NCBI GenBank assembly: GCA_031257775.1 | Contig: JAIROA010000042.1 | Location: forward strand, 1 to 34,897 | DNA from: Synergistaceae bacterium | GTDB taxonomy: Bacteria > Synergistota > Synergistia > Synergistales > Synergistaceae | Direction of reading: 5' to 3' | Length of the DNA stretch: 34,897 bases | Shown: positions 21,372 to 30,569 of the stretch, piece by piece | How the letters are laid out: every line of letters starts with the position of its first letter | Position numbering within the stretch: the first letter of the stretch is position 1 | Made by a program: the position numbers and the translations under genes | Notes under the pieces: generated by a model | What the model was told of the DNA's origin: nothing | Databases searched by the model: none | What the model saw: only the letters and a program-made list of their open reading frames with translations

Positions 21372-21767
21372 TTATACGCGACGTCTCTTTGGAGGACGAC
21401 ATCCGTTGTGCGGTATCGGCGTCGCGTCCTGAATGACATTCACCTGAAGCCCGGCGGCCTGAAGCGACCGGATCGCGGATTCGCGGCCAGGGCCTGGGCC
21501 CTTCACCACGACGTCGATCTCTATGACTCCGTGATCCTGCGCGAGCTTCGCGGCCTGCGCGGCGGACATCTGCGCCGCGTAAGGCGTCGATTTCCTCGTT
21601 CCCTTAAAGCCTACATTTCCGCCCGACGCCCATGAAAGCGCGTTGCCCTGCTTGTCGGTAAGGGTAACTATCGTGTTGTTGAACGTCGAGTATATATGGG
21701 CAACCCCGTAAGAAACGTGCTTCTTTTCCTTTCTTTTGCCCCTGCGCTGAACTCTTTTAGCCACCAT
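21372..21767 (-). CDS. rpsK: 30S ribosomal protein S11
   Basis: A 131-residue platform protein of the small subunit. Recognised by [51 protein letters not shown] and the C-terminal [20 protein letters not shown]. The N-terminus is very basic. It begins 25 bp after rpsM, and the rpoA region follows with a gap of about 54 bp where rpsD would be in many other bacteria. Confidence 0.97.
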   Translation of the reverse strand: MVAKRVQRRGKRKEKKHVSYGVAHIYSTFNNTIVTLTDKQGNALSWASGGNVGFKGTRKSTPYAAQMSAAQAAKLAQDHGVIEIDVVVKGPGPGRESAIRSLQAAGLQVNVIQDATPIPHNGCRPPKRRRV

Positions 21768-21792
21768 TATTCCTCCCTCGTCATCTCCCGCG

Positions 21793-22170
21793 TCACTTCG
21801 TTACCTTTTTCTTGCCGGCGACGGTGCGCTTCGGGCCTTTGCGCGTACGGGCATTCGTCTTCGTGTGCTGCCCGCGGACAGGCAGACCGAGGCGATGACG
21901 GAGTCCGCGATAGCACCCTATGTCCATAAGGCGCTTTATGTTCATGCTTATATCCCTGCGAAGATCGCCCTCGACCTTGTAATTGTTCTCAAGCTCGGCG
22001 CGGATTTTCTGCGCTTCCTCATCCGTCAGGCTTTTCACTCTGGTATCCGGGCTTATTCCGGTAGCGGCCAGAATCTTTTTCGAACTGGACAGCCCCACCC
22101 CGAAAATATAGGTCAGCCCGATCTCTATTCTCTTGTCCCTAGGAAGGTCTACTCCCGCAATTCGTGCCAT
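21793..22170 (-). CDS. rpsM: 30S ribosomal protein S13
   Basis: A 125-residue protein of the small-subunit head that contacts the P-site tRNA and 50S. It begins [21 protein letters not shown], with the helix-two-turn-helix segment and the C-terminal [22 protein letters not shown] motif that reaches the decoding region. The SD AGGAGGT overlaps the end of rpmJ, so translation is likely coupled. The length is ordinary. Confidence 0.97.
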   Translation of the reverse strand: MARIAGVDLPRDKRIEIGLTYIFGVGLSSSKKILAATGISPDTRVKSLTDEEAQKIRAELENNYKVEGDLRRDISMNIKRLMDIGCYRGLRHRLGLPVRGQHTKTNARTRKGPKRTVAGKKKVTK

Positions 22171-22176
22171 AAAAAC

Positions 22177-22302
22177 CTACCTCCTCGCACCCTGGCGCTG
22201 TTTATGTCTCGGGTTCCTGCTGCAAATCACCCGCACGACCCCATGTCGCTTGATAATCCTGCAAAATTCGCAGACGGTTTTTACCGACGGCCTTACTTTC
22301 AT
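22177..22302 (-). CDS. rpmJ: 50S ribosomal protein L36
   Basis: A 41-residue protein. It begins [21 protein letters not shown] and continues [16 protein letters not shown], with Cys11, Cys14, Cys27 and a His as the zinc-binding C+ set. It lies between infA and rpsM, the usual place. AGGAGG lies 12 bases before the ATG. The last codons contain the rpsM ribosome binding site. The four-residue basic C-terminal end is slightly longer than the common 37-38 residue form. Confidence 0.96.
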   Translation of the reverse strand: MKVRPSVKTVCEFCRIIKRHGVVRVICSRNPRHKQRQGARR

Positions 22303-22337
22303 CTCTTTAAGAAACCTCCTCTGAGCTGGAAAGCAAT

Positions 22338-22556
22338 TTATTTATATCTATATACTATCCTGCCGCGCGTAAGATCGTAGGGCGTAAGCTGTATCAGAAC
22401 GCGATCTCCGGGCAAAATCCGGATGAAGTGCATCCTCATCTTGCCCGATACGTGGGCAAGTATCTTGTGCCCGTTCTCCAGCTCCACCCTGAACATCGCG
22501 TTCGGCAGGGGCTCTACTACTTTTCCCTTGACCTCTATGACATCGTCTTTGGCCAT
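22338..22556 (-). CDS. infA: Translation initiation factor IF-1
   Basis: A 72-residue OB-fold factor that occupies the A site during initiation. It starts [20 protein letters not shown], followed by [49 protein letters not shown], which matches the family over its whole length. It lies between the KOW protein and rpmJ, the typical Gram-positive-like position. An AGGAGG-type site (GAGGTTGGG) precedes the ATG. Confidence 0.97.
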   Translation of the reverse strand: MAKDDVIEVKGKVVEPLPNAMFRVELENGHKILAHVSGKMRMHFIRILPGDRVLIQLTPYDLTRGRIVYRYK

Positions 22557-22595
22557 ACGATCTACCCAACCTCCTCAAGAAAAGCTGTGAAATCT

Positions 22596-22883
22596 TTATT
22601 TCTGACGGCGAAGCGCTTCTTTTAGCCAGCCGTCGTCTATGATCTTTCCCCTTGCAAGCCTGTCGGCGACTTCGGCCAAAAAACCGTTTCCGGCCTCGAC
22701 ATGACGCGTGCTTTTCCGTTTGGGCTTTTTCGCCGAAATTCGGGCACCATCGGCAATGAGGATTTTACCATCTTTTTTATCATTCCCGACAACCGCGCAA
22801 ACGGCACCCGCATGCTTGCCTCGCTTGATGACTACTAAAGCGCCTAGGGGGAAAAGTCCGTCGTTCTCACAGCTTATTCCCAT
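22596..22883 (-). CDS. KOW-domain RNA-binding protein (L14e/L6e-like)
   Basis: A 95-residue basic protein. The N-terminal KOW motif (LGALVVIKRGKHAGAVCAVVG, about residues 12-34) is followed by ILIADGARISAKKPKRKSTRH, resembling archaeal and eukaryal L14e. Homologues lie between map and infA in Firmicutes and related anaerobes. They are thought to bind rRNA or tRNA-like structures, but the function is not established. It overlaps the map stop by ten bases, so it is translationally coupled. It is not a ribosomal protein of E. coli. Confidence 0.85.
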   Translation of the reverse strand: MGISCENDGLFPLGALVVIKRGKHAGAVCAVVGNDKKDGKILIADGARISAKKPKRKSTRHVEAGNGFLAEVADRLARGKIIDDGWLKEALRRQK

Positions 22884-23644
22884 GGTGTCAGGATTTCGGC
22901 GCCATCCTCCGTGACAAGGATGGTATGTTCGAAGTGGGCGGCGTCCGACCCGTCGCAGGTAACGACCGTCCAGCCGTTTTCCGTGCTTTTGACCGATTCC
23001 AGGCCGCTCATTACCATCGGCTCGATGCAGAACGTAAGCCCGGGCTTAATGGTAAGGCCGCTTCCGGCCCTTCCGTGATTCGGCACCTGCGGCGCCTCGT
23101 GAAGCTTGCGCCCTATGCCGTGCCCGGCGTAATCGCGGACCAGGCCGCACCCTTTGCCCAGCACCCACTGCTCTATCGCGAATCCGATGTCGCCTATCGT
23201 GTGTCCCGGAAGGACCTGCTCAATGCCGATGTAAAGCGCCTTGCGCGTGACAAAGAGCAGCTCCTCCCTTTCCGGGGAAATGCTCCCCACCGCGTAAGTA
23301 CAGGCAGCGTCGCCGTGATACCCGTCGACCTGAGCGCCGACATCTATGCTCACGATGTCGCCTTCCTCAAGCAGCCTCTGCCTGTCCGGTATGCCATGCA
23401 CGACCTCTTCATTGATGGAGACGCATATAGCCCCCGGAAAAGGCGTCATCGTCCCGGCAGTCCGGTAACCTTTGAATGACGCTATGGCGGATTCGCGCCC
23501 CAGCACTCCCTGAGCCACTTCGTCAAGGGTCATCGTGTCGATTCCCGGCTTTATGGCATCCCTTATGGCTTTATGAACGTCGGCCACAACCTGCCCCGCT
23601 TTTCTCATTTTATCAGCTTCGGCGGGTTTTTTAAGCGTTATCAT
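22874..23644 (-). CDS. map: Methionine aminopeptidase, type I
   Basis: This enzyme removes the initiator methionine from nascent proteins using a dinuclear metal centre. It is 256 residues. The five ligands are the two Asp of SIDVGAQVDGYHGDAA, the His of GHGIGRKLHEAP, the Glu of FCIEPMV and the Glu of AHFEHTILV. There is no N-terminal zinc-finger extension, so it is the short MetAP1a class. Its ATG overlaps the adk stop (ATGA). The position after adk and before the KOW protein and infA is conserved in spc operons of similar bacteria. Confidence 0.96.
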   Translation of the reverse strand: MITLKKPAEADKMRKAGQVVADVHKAIRDAIKPGIDTMTLDEVAQGVLGRESAIASFKGYRTAGTMTPFPGAICVSINEEVVHGIPDRQRLLEEGDIVSIDVGAQVDGYHGDAACTYAVGSISPEREELLFVTRKALYIGIEQVLPGHTIGDIGFAIEQWVLGKGCGLVRDYAGHGIGRKLHEAPQVPNHGRAGSGLTIKPGLTFCIEPMVMSGLESVKSTENGWTVVTCDGSDAAHFEHTILVTEDGAEILTPWE

Positions 23645-24300
23645 GCCTTAGTTCCCTCGATGCTTTCGAGCATACGCATTGCTGCGTCGGTGGCCTCAAG
23701 GGCGTCTACCGTATGCAGCAGACCCCTTTTCTCATAGTAATCGAGAACGGGGGACGTCCGCTCGCGGTAAACGGCAAGCCGGTTGCGTATGACCGGTTCC
23801 CGGTCGTCGTCTCTCTGGATTATGCGGCCGCCGCACGCATCACAGATCCCCTCCGCCTTCGCCGGACAGGCGATGACGTTATAGATGGCGCCGCATGAAG
23901 GGCATACCCTGCGATTGCAGAGCCTTTTTACGACCTCGTCGTCAGGCACCGCGAGGAGAAGGACGGCGTCAAGGCTTAAGGACATTTCTTCCAAGAGCCT
24001 GTCCAGCGCCTCCGCCTGATGAAGCGTCCTCGGGAAACCGTCGAGAATGAAGCCGCCAGACGCGGCATCGCTTTCGGCCAGACGAGCTTTGATCATGCCG
24101 ATCATAAGCCCGTCCGGGACGAGGCGGCCTGATTCCATAAAGGACTCTGCCTCAAGCCCTATTTCTGTTTTTTTTATGACGTTATCCCTAAGGATATCGC
24201 CGGTGGAGACGTGCGCGATACCTAGCTTCTCCTTGATTACAGCAGCCTGTGTTCCCTTCCCCGCACCAGGGGGGCCAATCAGCACCACGCGCACGGACAT
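23641..24300 (-). CDS. adk: Adenylate kinase
   Basis: This enzyme interconverts AMP, ADP and ATP. It is 219 residues of the long-lid type. The P-loop GPPGAGKGTQ is at about 9-18, the AMP-binding TGDILRDN and DGFPRTLHQAE segments are present, and the LID contains four cysteines (CPSC at about 130-133 and CDAC at about 153-156), indicating a structural zinc as in Gram-positive enzymes. It is flanked by secY (12 bp) and map (4-bp overlap). Confidence 0.97.
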   Translation of the reverse strand: MSVRVVLIGPPGAGKGTQAAVIKEKLGIAHVSTGDILRDNVIKKTEIGLEAESFMESGRLVPDGLMIGMIKARLAESDAASGGFILDGFPRTLHQAEALDRLLEEMSLSLDAVLLLAVPDDEVVKRLCNRRVCPSCGAIYNVIACPAKAEGICDACGGRIIQRDDDREPVIRNRLAVYRERTSPVLDYYEKRGLLHTVDALEATDAAMRMLESIEGTKA

Positions 24301-24312
24301 CCCCTCCAGTCT

Positions 24313-25602
24313 CTAAAGGAGACCGCCGCTTTTATTGCGGCGCTTTAAGATGCCCTCGTAATGGCGCATGAGCATCTGGCCTTCGACCTGATGCACGGTG
24401 TCGAGAGCGACGCCAACCACGATGAGGACGGCCGTGCCTCCGAAATAAAAGCTGCTTGTCCGCACGATAGTGGAGATAAGCGTCGGAATCAGGGCAATCA
24501 CGGCCAGAAAGACCGCGCCGCCTAACGTTATCCTGTTCATTACTCTTTCAATGTAGTCCGTGGTTGGCTTGCCTGGCCTTATGCCAAGGATGAAGCCGCC
24601 GTATTTTTTCATATTGTTCGACAGATCGGCCGGATTAAAGACGACCGCTGTGTAAAAATATGAGAAGAACACTATCAGCAGCACCTGAAAAAGCATATAA
24701 ACGATGTGCGTGGGCGAAAAAGCGGATCTAATGGCTTCAGCCGCCCTGCCGCTGAAAAAACCGGCAATCGTATAGGGGAAGAGCAGCACGGACGAAGCGA
24801 ATATTATAGGAATGACGCCCGACGTGTTGACCTTGAGAGGTATGAACGTGCTCTGGCCTCCATACATTTTATTGCCTACCATCCGCTTCGCGTACTGCAC
24901 GGGAAGGCGGCGCTGCCCCTCTTGAAGGACGACGCAGGCCGCGACTACGGCCACCATGATGACAAGCACCACTACGAGGGCCACGGGGTTCGTCACTCCG
25001 CTTCCGGTATCGCGGATAGTCTCAAAGATTGCGGACGGGACGCGGGACACGATGCCGGCGTAGATGAGAAGGGAAACACCGTTTCCTATGCCGTGGTCGC
25101 TCATGACCTCTCCAAGCCACATGAGGACAAGCGCCCCCGTGGTGACCGTGGTGACCACGATCAGCATGTCAAACCCTCCGCCGGTGAAAACCCCATAGTT
25201 TCGAAGCCACATCGTCATCCCGACCGCCTGAATCAGCGCGAAGAATATTGTGCCGTATCTCGTGAACTGTATGATCTTCTTGCGCCCGTCCTCGCCCTCG
25301 TGCTTTTGCATTTTTTCGAGGGCAGGAATTATGACGACCAGGAGCTGCATGACGATGCTCGAGTTTATGTAAGGAGCGACGCCCAGCGCGAATATACTGA
25401 AGCGCCTCAGCGAGCCGCCCGCGAAAAGATCCAGAAAACCGAGTATGTCGGTCCTGGAAAACAGCTCCGCCATTCTTGCGGCGTCTATGCCGGGAGTGGG
25501 AATGTGCGCTCCAAGCCTGTACAGAAAAAGAGCTCCTATGGTAAAAAGGATGCGTCTTTTTAAGTCAGGCAGTCGAAATGCATCCCGAAACCCGTCTATC
25601 AC
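24313..25602 (-). CDS. secY: Preprotein translocase subunit SecY
   Basis: The channel of the Sec protein-export system, 429 residues with ten membrane helices. Landmarks are FTIGALFLYRLGAHIPTPGID at helix 1, IGNGVSLLIYAGI, and the cytoplasmic loops GQRRLPVQYAKR and VVFNPADLSNNMKKYGGFILGIRPGKPT, the last containing the SecA-contacting region. The start is a GTG at 25602; its SD (GAGGTGA) lies in the last codons of rplO, so the two are coupled. The C-terminus is basic, as is common. Confidence 0.96.
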   Translation of the reverse strand: MIDGFRDAFRLPDLKRRILFTIGALFLYRLGAHIPTPGIDAARMAELFSRTDILGFLDLFAGGSLRRFSIFALGVAPYINSSIVMQLLVVIIPALEKMQKHEGEDGRKKIIQFTRYGTIFFALIQAVGMTMWLRNYGVFTGGGFDMLIVVTTVTTGALVLMWLGEVMSDHGIGNGVSLLIYAGIVSRVPSAIFETIRDTGSGVTNPVALVVVLVIMVAVVAACVVLQEGQRRLPVQYAKRMVGNKMYGGQSTFIPLKVNTSGVIPIIFASSVLLFPYTIAGFFSGRAAEAIRSAFSPTHIVYMLFQVLLIVFFSYFYTAVVFNPADLSNNMKKYGGFILGIRPGKPTTDYIERVMNRITLGGAVFLAVIALIPTLISTIVRTSSFYFGGTAVLIVVGVALDTVHQVEGQMLMRHYEGILKRRNKSGGLL

Positions 25603-25603
25603 C

Positions 25604-26050
25604 TTATATCACCTCGGCCTTTCCGCCAGCGGACTCTATTTTCCCCTTAGCGGCCGCGCTAAACGCCGAGGCCTTTATCGTAAAGCCCTTAGTAAGATCC
25701 CCGTCGCCAAGAATCTTAACGCGTTTTGACGGATTGGCGATAAGGCGCGCCGCGCAAAGATCATCCGGGGAGATGACCGCGCCGCTCTCAAAACGGTTTT
25801 CGATATCCTTCAGATTGACGATCTCGTAGTCCGTCCTATGGCGAAAATTGCTGAAACCCCTCTTCGGTATCCTTCTGGAAAGCGGCATCTGCCCGCCTTC
25901 AAAGTTAAGGCTTACGCTATGCCCGGCCCTTGCCTTCTGGCCTTTATGCCCCTTGCCGGCGGTCTTGCCTGTGCCGCTGCCGAGGCCCATGCCAAGGCGT
26001 TTCGGCTTGCGCTTCGATCCGGGGACCGGCTTTAAATCATGGAGATCCAT
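25604..26050 (-). CDS. rplO: 50S ribosomal protein L15
   Basis: A 148-residue protein. The first half is the extended basic tail typical of L15 (KRKPKRLGMGLGSGTGKTAGKGHKGQKARAGHS), followed by GGQMPLSRRIPKRGFSN and a globular C-terminal domain with VKILGDGDLTKGFTIKA. It lies between rpmD and secY, one base before the latter. AGGAGGTAATATT precedes the ATG. Confidence 0.97.
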   Translation of the reverse strand: MDLHDLKPVPGSKRKPKRLGMGLGSGTGKTAGKGHKGQKARAGHSVSLNFEGGQMPLSRRIPKRGFSNFRHRTDYEIVNLKDIENRFESGAVISPDDLCAARLIANPSKRVKILGDGDLTKGFTIKASAFSAAAKGKIESAGGKAEVI

Positions 26051-26061
26051 AATATTACCTC

Positions 26062-26244
26062 CTAATTCGTCTCTTCTAGCTCAACTAGATGGATGACGGA
26101 CTGAATCATCCCGCGCATCTGCGGGGAGTCATCGTGTTCCACGGTCTGATTGAGCTTGTGCAGGCCAAGCGCTTTGATTGTGCGGGCCTGCTTGTCAGGA
26201 CGGCCGATCGTGCTTTTCTTCCATGTGACCTTCAATTTAGGCAT
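26062..26244 (-). CDS. rpmD: 50S ribosomal protein L30
   Basis: A 60-residue protein with the L30 pattern: [52 protein letters not shown]. The length and position between rpsE and rplO are usual. The family fold is a ferredoxin-like beta-alpha-beta-alpha-beta unit at the 50S surface near 5S rRNA. Confidence 0.96.
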   Translation of the reverse strand: MPKLKVTWKKSTIGRPDKQARTIKALGLHKLNQTVEHDDSPQMRGMIQSVIHLVELEETN

Positions 26245-26254
26245 AATAACCCTC

Positions 26255-26782
26255 CTAAGCTGACGTTGCCGCGCGGCTCTCTTTGCCGCGCAGCCTTCGC
26301 ACTTCTTCTGGAGTGCGGAGGCCTTTTACCGCCTCAAATGTGGCGTAAGCGACGTTTATTGGGTTGGAGGTGCGTCCTATGACCTTCGTCAGCACGTCTT
26401 TCACTCCGCCCAGCTCCATAATCGCCCTCACGACCGCCCCCGCGATGACGCCCGTTCCCGGGGCAGCGGGCCTGATCAGGACTTCCGCCGCGCCGAACTT
26501 TCCCTGTATCGGGTGCGGGATCGTGTGGCCAACCTTCTTGAGGTCGACCATGTTTTTGCGGGCATGGTCTATTCCCTTGCGGACAGCCTCGGAAATTTCG
26601 CGGGCCTTGCCCATCCCGACGCCTACCTGATCCAAGCCGTCGCCTACCACCACAAGGACGCTGAAGCGGAAGCGCTTGCCTCCCTTTACGACCTTGCTCA
26701 CTCTGTTTATGGAAACAACGCGTTCGGTAAGCTCCATGCCCCTGCTGCTATAATTTTTACTAGTCTGATTTTGCGTTGCCAA
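26255..26782 (-). CDS. rpsE: 30S ribosomal protein S5
   Basis: A 175-residue protein at the mRNA entry side, involved in accuracy and helicase activity. The double-stranded-RNA-like N-terminal domain has [22 protein letters not shown], then [21 protein letters not shown] and the C-terminal [28 protein letters not shown] region. The C-terminal tail is somewhat extended. An SD-like GGGAGGG lies upstream. It is flanked by rplR and rpmD. Confidence 0.97.
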   Translation of the reverse strand: MATQNQTSKNYSSRGMELTERVVSINRVSKVVKGGKRFRFSVLVVVGDGLDQVGVGMGKAREISEAVRKGIDHARKNMVDLKKVGHTIPHPIQGKFGAAEVLIRPAAPGTGVIAGAVVRAIMELGGVKDVLTKVIGRTSNPINVAYATFEAVKGLRTPEEVRRLRGKESRAATSA

Positions 26783-26794
26783 CGTTTTCCCTCC

Positions 26795-27163
26795 CTAGAA
26801 CTTCAGGCCGGCTTCACGGGCGGCATCGGCAAGCGCCTTCACCCGTCCCTGGAAGATATGCCCTCCGCGATCGAAAACCACCGTCTTTATGCCGTTCGCG
26901 AGAACCCTCTCGGCGATGAGCTTGCCAATCGTTTTCGCAGCCTCCTGATCCCCGCCGGATTTGAGCGTCTTAGCGAGGGATTTTTCAAGCGATGACGCGG
27001 AAAAGAGCGTGCGCCCTGCCTCATCGTCTATCACCTGCGCGTATATGTGCTTAAGGCTGCGGAAGACGCAGAGCCTTGGGCATTCCGGCGTACCGGAGAT
27101 TTTTTTGCGCAGGCGGCTATGGCGATGCAGACGCATTTCGTTACGGCTTCGAATTTTAATCAT
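26795..27163 (-). CDS. rplR: 50S ribosomal protein L18
   Basis: A 122-residue 5S rRNA-binding protein. The basic N-terminus [37 protein letters not shown] and the C-terminal [28 protein letters not shown] match the family. The first codons vary: an ATG at 27151 (M5-like position) is an alternative start. It lies 17 bp after rplF and 12 bp before rpsE. Confidence 0.96.
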   Translation of the reverse strand: MIKIRSRNEMRLHRHSRLRKKISGTPECPRLCVFRSLKHIYAQVIDDEAGRTLFSASSLEKSLAKTLKSGGDQEAAKTIGKLIAERVLANGIKTVVFDRGGHIFQGRVKALADAAREAGLKF

Positions 27164-27180
27164 TGCTCTCTCACCTCGCC

Positions 27181-27720
27181 CTACTTGCCGCCGGACTTAC
27201 CGGCCTTGCGGATTACGTACTCGCCGGCATAGCGAATCCCTTTGCCCTTGTAGGGCTCGGGCGGCCTGTAGCCTCTGATATTAGCCGCCGTCTGTCCGAC
27301 AAGCTGCTTGTCGATCCCGCGGATTATGACCTTTGTCGGCCCGTCGACCGCAAACTCGATCCCGCTCGGCGGCGTGACCTCTACAGGGTGCGAAAAGCCT
27401 AAGGCCAGGACGAGGTTTGTGCCCTGCATCTGAGCGCGGTAGCCGACCCCTATTATCTCCAGCACCTTCTCGAAGCCCTGGCTTACGCCGATAATCATAT
27501 TGTTGAGAATAGCCCTTGTCATGCCGTGAGCGGCGCGGACGCTCTTCTCGTCGTTTGCCCGCGTCACTGACAGCAGCCCCTCGTCTAGGGCCACCGCAAT
27601 ATTAGGCATGATCCCAAAAGAAAGCGCGCCCTTTGTCCCCTTTACGGTGACGGCGCCTGACTCTATCTTAACGTCAACGCCCTTTGGCAGTGAAATAGGT
27701 TTGCGTCCGATACGCGACAT
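27181..27720 (-). CDS. rplF: 50S ribosomal protein L6
   Basis: A 179-residue protein of two similar domains that sits near the factor-binding site. It starts [20 protein letters not shown]. The second domain contains [51 protein letters not shown], the L6 signature. The length is normal. It lies between rpsH and rplR. Confidence 0.97.
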   Translation of the reverse strand: MSRIGRKPISLPKGVDVKIESGAVTVKGTKGALSFGIMPNIAVALDEGLLSVTRANDEKSVRAAHGMTRAILNNMIIGVSQGFEKVLEIIGVGYRAQMQGTNLVLALGFSHPVEVTPPSGIEFAVDGPTKVIIRGIDKQLVGQTAANIRGYRPPEPYKGKGIRYAGEYVIRKAGKSGGK

Positions 27721-27734
27721 TCAAACCGCCCCCC

Positions 27735-28139
27735 TTACCAGACGTAGCACATTACTTCTCCGCCAAGCCCGCGCTTGCGCGCCTCAGCGTCGGTCATAAG
27801 ACCGTTAGAAGTCGATATAAGAGCGACGCCTAAACCGCCCATAACCTTCGGTACGTCTTCTTTATGAACGTAAATCCTGCGGCCTGGCTTGCTTATGCGC
27901 CTCAATCCCTGAATGACCCGTTCCCGTCCCGCTCCATAGCTCATATATACGCGGAGCGTCGGTATCGGCAGTTTGGGATCGGTTACAGTTTTATAGTTCC
28001 TTATGTAGCCCTCGTCCTTGAGAATGCGAGCAATCTCAAGGCGTAGCTTGCTCATCGGCATATCCACCATCTCGTGATACACGACGTTGGCATTGCGAAT
28101 GCGAGTAAGCATATCGGCTACAGGATCTGTGACATGCAT
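27735..28139 (-). CDS. rpsH: 30S ribosomal protein S8
   Basis: A 134-residue protein that binds the central domain of 16S rRNA; in E. coli it also represses the spc operon. It begins [18 protein letters not shown] and ends with [48 protein letters not shown], the typical C-terminal motif. Regulation here could involve a site near rplE as in E. coli, but I did not find one by eye. Confidence 0.97.
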   Translation of the reverse strand: MHVTDPVADMLTRIRNANVVYHEMVDMPMSKLRLEIARILKDEGYIRNYKTVTDPKLPIPTLRVYMSYGAGRERVIQGLRRISKPGRRIYVHKEDVPKVMGGLGVALISTSNGLMTDAEARKRGLGGEVMCYVW

Positions 28140-28163
28140 CCTTGTTGATCCTCCCTTCGCGCT

Positions 28164-28349
28164 CTACCAGCTCGACTTGACGACGCCGGGAATCTTTCCC
28201 TCGCGTGCCAGGCTCCGGAAGCAGCAGCGGCACATATTGAACATCCTGATGTACCCGCGCGGGCGACCGCATAGGGGACAACGGTTGTACTTTCTGACCT
28301 TGAATTTCGGCTCTTTCTGGGCCTTATTCCTCAAACTCTTGCGCGCCAT
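28164..28349 (-). CDS. rpsN: 30S ribosomal protein S14, zinc (type Z) form
   Basis: A 61-residue S14 of the short zinc-binding class. The four cysteines are in [24 protein letters not shown] (CxxC-x15-CxxC), followed by [15 protein letters not shown], the normal C-terminus. E. coli has the longer zinc-free form. This version is common in Gram-positive and deep-branching lineages. It lies between rplE and rpsH. Confidence 0.97.
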   Translation of the reverse strand: MARKSLRNKAQKEPKFKVRKYNRCPLCGRPRGYIRMFNMCRCCFRSLAREGKIPGVVKSSW

Positions 28350-28363
28350 TACGAGTCTCCTCC

Positions 28364-28906
28364 CTATCTGCTGAAAGGCATTCCGAGTTCGGCCAGCATA
28401 GCGTAGGCCTCCTCGTCGGTGCGGGCCGTCGTCACGAAAGAGACGTTCATGCCGCGCATACGGATTACCTTGTCGTATTCGATCTCAGGGAAGAGAAGCT
28501 GCTCTCTCAAGCCGAGATTGTAATTTCCCCTGCCATCGAACCCTTTGCGCGCTACGCCCTGAAAGTCCTTGATACGCGGCAGCGCGATGCTTATCAGCCT
28601 GTCGGCGAATTCCCACATCCTGGCGCTCCTAAGAGTGACGCAGCAGGCGACCGGCATACCCTCGCGGACCTTGAAACCGGCCACGGAGTTGCGGGCCCGC
28701 TTCATCATCGGCCTCTGACCCGTTATGGTCGTGAGCTCGCTGATTGAGGCCTCCATATATTTCATATCGACCTTGGCTTCGCTTACCCCGATATTCACGA
28801 CTATCTTCACGAGGCCCGGAAGCTGCATGGGGCTCTTGTAGCCAAAGCGGCTCCTAAGGCGCGGCGCGACTTCTTTCTTATATTTTTCAAGGAGACGTGG
28901 AGTCAT
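28364..28906 (-). CDS. rplE: 50S ribosomal protein L5
   Basis: A 180-residue 5S rRNA-binding protein of the central protuberance. It has [17 protein letters not shown] at the start, [50 protein letters not shown] and [32 protein letters not shown], all expected. The two consecutive cysteines in AVACCVT are a local variation. It lies 15 bp after rplX. Confidence 0.96.
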   Translation of the reverse strand: MTPRLLEKYKKEVAPRLRSRFGYKSPMQLPGLVKIVVNIGVSEAKVDMKYMEASISELTTITGQRPMMKRARNSVAGFKVREGMPVACCVTLRSARMWEFADRLISIALPRIKDFQGVARKGFDGRGNYNLGLREQLLFPEIEYDKVIRMRGMNVSFVTTARTDEEAYAMLAELGMPFSR

Positions 28907-28921
28907 CTTCGTCTCTCCTCC

Positions 28922-29248
28922 CTATGCCTTGTCAACGACTTCTCCGCATTTTTTGCAAATGCGGACCTTCGAGCCGCTGTCAAGGAAAGCTCTCGAAACT
29001 CTCGTCGGCCTGCCGCAGGAGGGGCAGACTAACATCGCGTTGGAGGCGTTTATCGGCGCCTCCATCTTAATCTGGCCGCCCCTCGGGTTTTTCTGGGTTG
29101 GCTTGGCGTTTTTCGTGACCATATTGACGTTTTCCACAATTATCCTATCCCTGGCAACGTCCCTGCGAAGAATCTTGCCCTCTTTGCCCTTGTCCTTGCC
29201 TGAGATTACATAAACGCGGTCGTCTTTGCGAAGGCGCATCTTAGACAT
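28922..29248 (-). CDS. rplX: 50S ribosomal protein L24
   Basis: A roughly 108-residue assembly-initiating protein with a KOW motif (VYVISGKDKGKEGKILRR) and the PTQKNPRGGQIKMEAPINASN region. The C-terminus carries CPSC and CKKC, a zinc-ribbon pair found in some bacterial L24 proteins but not in E. coli. The ATG at 29248 is preferred because AGGAGG lies eight bases upstream. A longer frame to 29281 overlaps rplN and is unlikely. Confidence 0.96.
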   Translation of the reverse strand: MSKMRLRKDDRVYVISGKDKGKEGKILRRDVARDRIIVENVNMVTKNAKPTQKNPRGGQIKMEAPINASNAMLVCPSCGRPTRVSRAFLDSGSKVRICKKCGEVVDKA

Positions 29249-29261
29249 GTCCCATGCCTCC

Positions 29262-29630
29262 TTAAACGACCTCTGGAGCAAGCGATACGATTCTCATGTA
29301 ACGCTTTTCCCTGAGTTCTCTCGCTACGGGGCCGAATATGCGAGTGCCTTTCGGATCCCCGTTATTGTCGATCAAAACGGCTGCGTTGTCGTCAAAACGG
29401 ACGTAAGAGCCGTCCCCTCTGCGCACTTCTTTTTTCGTACGGACGATGACCGCCTTTATGACGTCGCCCTTGTTGACGTTGCTGTTCGGTATCGCTTCCT
29501 TGACGGAGGCGACTATGACGTCGCCGACCGAACCGACCTTGCGGAACGAGCCGCCCTTGACCTGTATGCAGAGTATCTTCTTTGCGCCGGAGTTGTCCGC
29601 CACGTTGAGGACTGTGCGAAGCTGAATCAT
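29262..29630 (-). CDS. rplN: 50S ribosomal protein L14
   Basis: A 122-residue intersubunit-bridge protein. It starts [24 protein letters not shown], and the family signature [40 protein letters not shown] is complete. Its ATG follows the rpsQ stop directly (TAAATG), so ribosomes can pass straight from one gene to the next. Confidence 0.97.
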   Translation of the reverse strand: MIQLRTVLNVADNSGAKKILCIQVKGGSFRKVGSVGDVIVASVKEAIPNSNVNKGDVIKAVIVRTKKEVRRGDGSYVRFDDNAAVLIDNNGDPKGTRIFGPVARELREKRYMRIVSLAPEVV

Positions 29631-29921
29631 TTAGGCCTCATCCTCTCCGGCAACCCCGAGAACAGGCGCGCGCTCGACTATCTCGGCCACGCGCCACCGC
29701 TTGTGGCGGCTAAGCGGGCGAGTCTCCTCTATGATGATCCTGTCTCCGGGGCGGCACTCGTTTGTCTCGTCGTGAGCCATGTACTTTTTTACCTTGAGCA
29801 CAGGCTTGCCGTAGAGCGGGTGCTTCGACATTCTATCTACCCTGACGACCACAGTCTTGTTCATCTTGTCGCTTACAACAATGCCCGTCCTGACTTTACG
29901 ATGAGGAGTTCGTTCCTCCAT
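29631..29921 (-). CDS. rpsQ: 30S ribosomal protein S17
   Basis: A 96-residue OB-fold protein that binds the 5' domain of 16S rRNA. It has [45 protein letters not shown] and [28 protein letters not shown]. The N-terminus (MEERTPH) is slightly longer than in E. coli. The stop is immediately followed by the rplN start. Confidence 0.96.
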   Translation of the reverse strand: MEERTPHRKVRTGIVVSDKMNKTVVVRVDRMSKHPLYGKPVLKVKKYMAHDETNECRPGDRIIIEETRPLSRHKRWRVAEIVERAPVLGVAGEDEA

Positions 29922-29927
29922 CGCGGA

Positions 29928-30143
29928 TTACCCCCTTACTCCCGCGCGTCCGGGCGCGATTTCTTTCTCCCCCATCACTGTGAGGACCCTCGCGATCGTC
30001 CGGCGGACTTCCTTGATACGGCTGGTATTTCCCAGCTGCCCTATTGCGTTCTGAAACCTTAGGTTGAAGAGCTCCTCCTTGAACTGGCGGTGCTTCTCGC
30101 GCAGCTCGTCAAGAGTCAGCTCACGAAGTTCTTTCGGGTCCAT
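29928..30143 (-). CDS. rpmC: 50S ribosomal protein L29
   Basis: A roughly 71-residue two-helix protein at the exit-tunnel rim. The ATG at 30143 gives [56 protein letters not shown], which aligns from its first residue. A GTG at 30152 would add three residues and overlap the rplP stop; it is less likely. The C-terminal extension ([11 protein letters not shown]) is variable in the family. Confidence 0.95.
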   Translation of the reverse strand: MDPKELRELTLDELREKHRQFKEELFNLRFQNAIGQLGNTSRIKEVRRTIARVLTVMGEKEIAPGRAGVRG

Positions 30144-30144
30144 A

Positions 30145-30564
30145 TCAAACACCCACTCCCTCTCTCGCCAGGAGCTTGACCTTTATGGGTAGTTTGAACG
30201 ATGCCGTGCGGAAGGCCGCTTCCGCGATTTCCCGCGAAACGCCCTCTATCTCGAACATCACGCGTCCCCTCTTTACCGCAGCAGTCCAATACTCGACGTT
30301 GCCCTTGCCTTTACCCATACGCGTTTCAAGCGGCTTCTCCGTAACCGGGCGGTCTGGGAAGATCCTGATCCAAATCTTGCCGCCCTTTTTCATCTTACGT
30401 GAAATAGCGACGCGGACGGCTTCTATCTGACGCGCCGTTATCCATCCGTTTTCCAATGCTTGCAGGCCGTACTCGCCGAAGTCGACCTTCGTCGCACCCT
30501 TTGAGATGCCGCGCAAAGGAGTAAGATGCGGCTTGCGGTACTTCACTCTCTTTGGCGAAAGCAT
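30145..30564 (-). CDS. rplP: 50S ribosomal protein L16
   Basis: A 139-residue protein near the A-site tRNA elbow and the peptidyl-transferase centre. It begins [24 protein letters not shown] and has [54 protein letters not shown], the L16 signature. It overlaps or abuts rpmC, depending on the rpmC start. It lies between rpsC and rpmC. Confidence 0.97.
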   Translation of the reverse strand: MLSPKRVKYRKPHLTPLRGISKGATKVDFGEYGLQALENGWITARQIEAVRVAISRKMKKGGKIWIRIFPDRPVTEKPLETRMGKGKGNVEYWTAAVKRGRVMFEIEGVSREIAEAAFRTASFKLPIKVKLLAREGVGV

Positions 30565-30569
30565 CGCGC

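Noticed and set aside
24706-25563. 285-codon plus-strand frame inside secY
   Set aside because: It is antisense to secY, highly charged, His/Arg/Asp-rich and without homology; it arises from the codon bias of the opposite strand.
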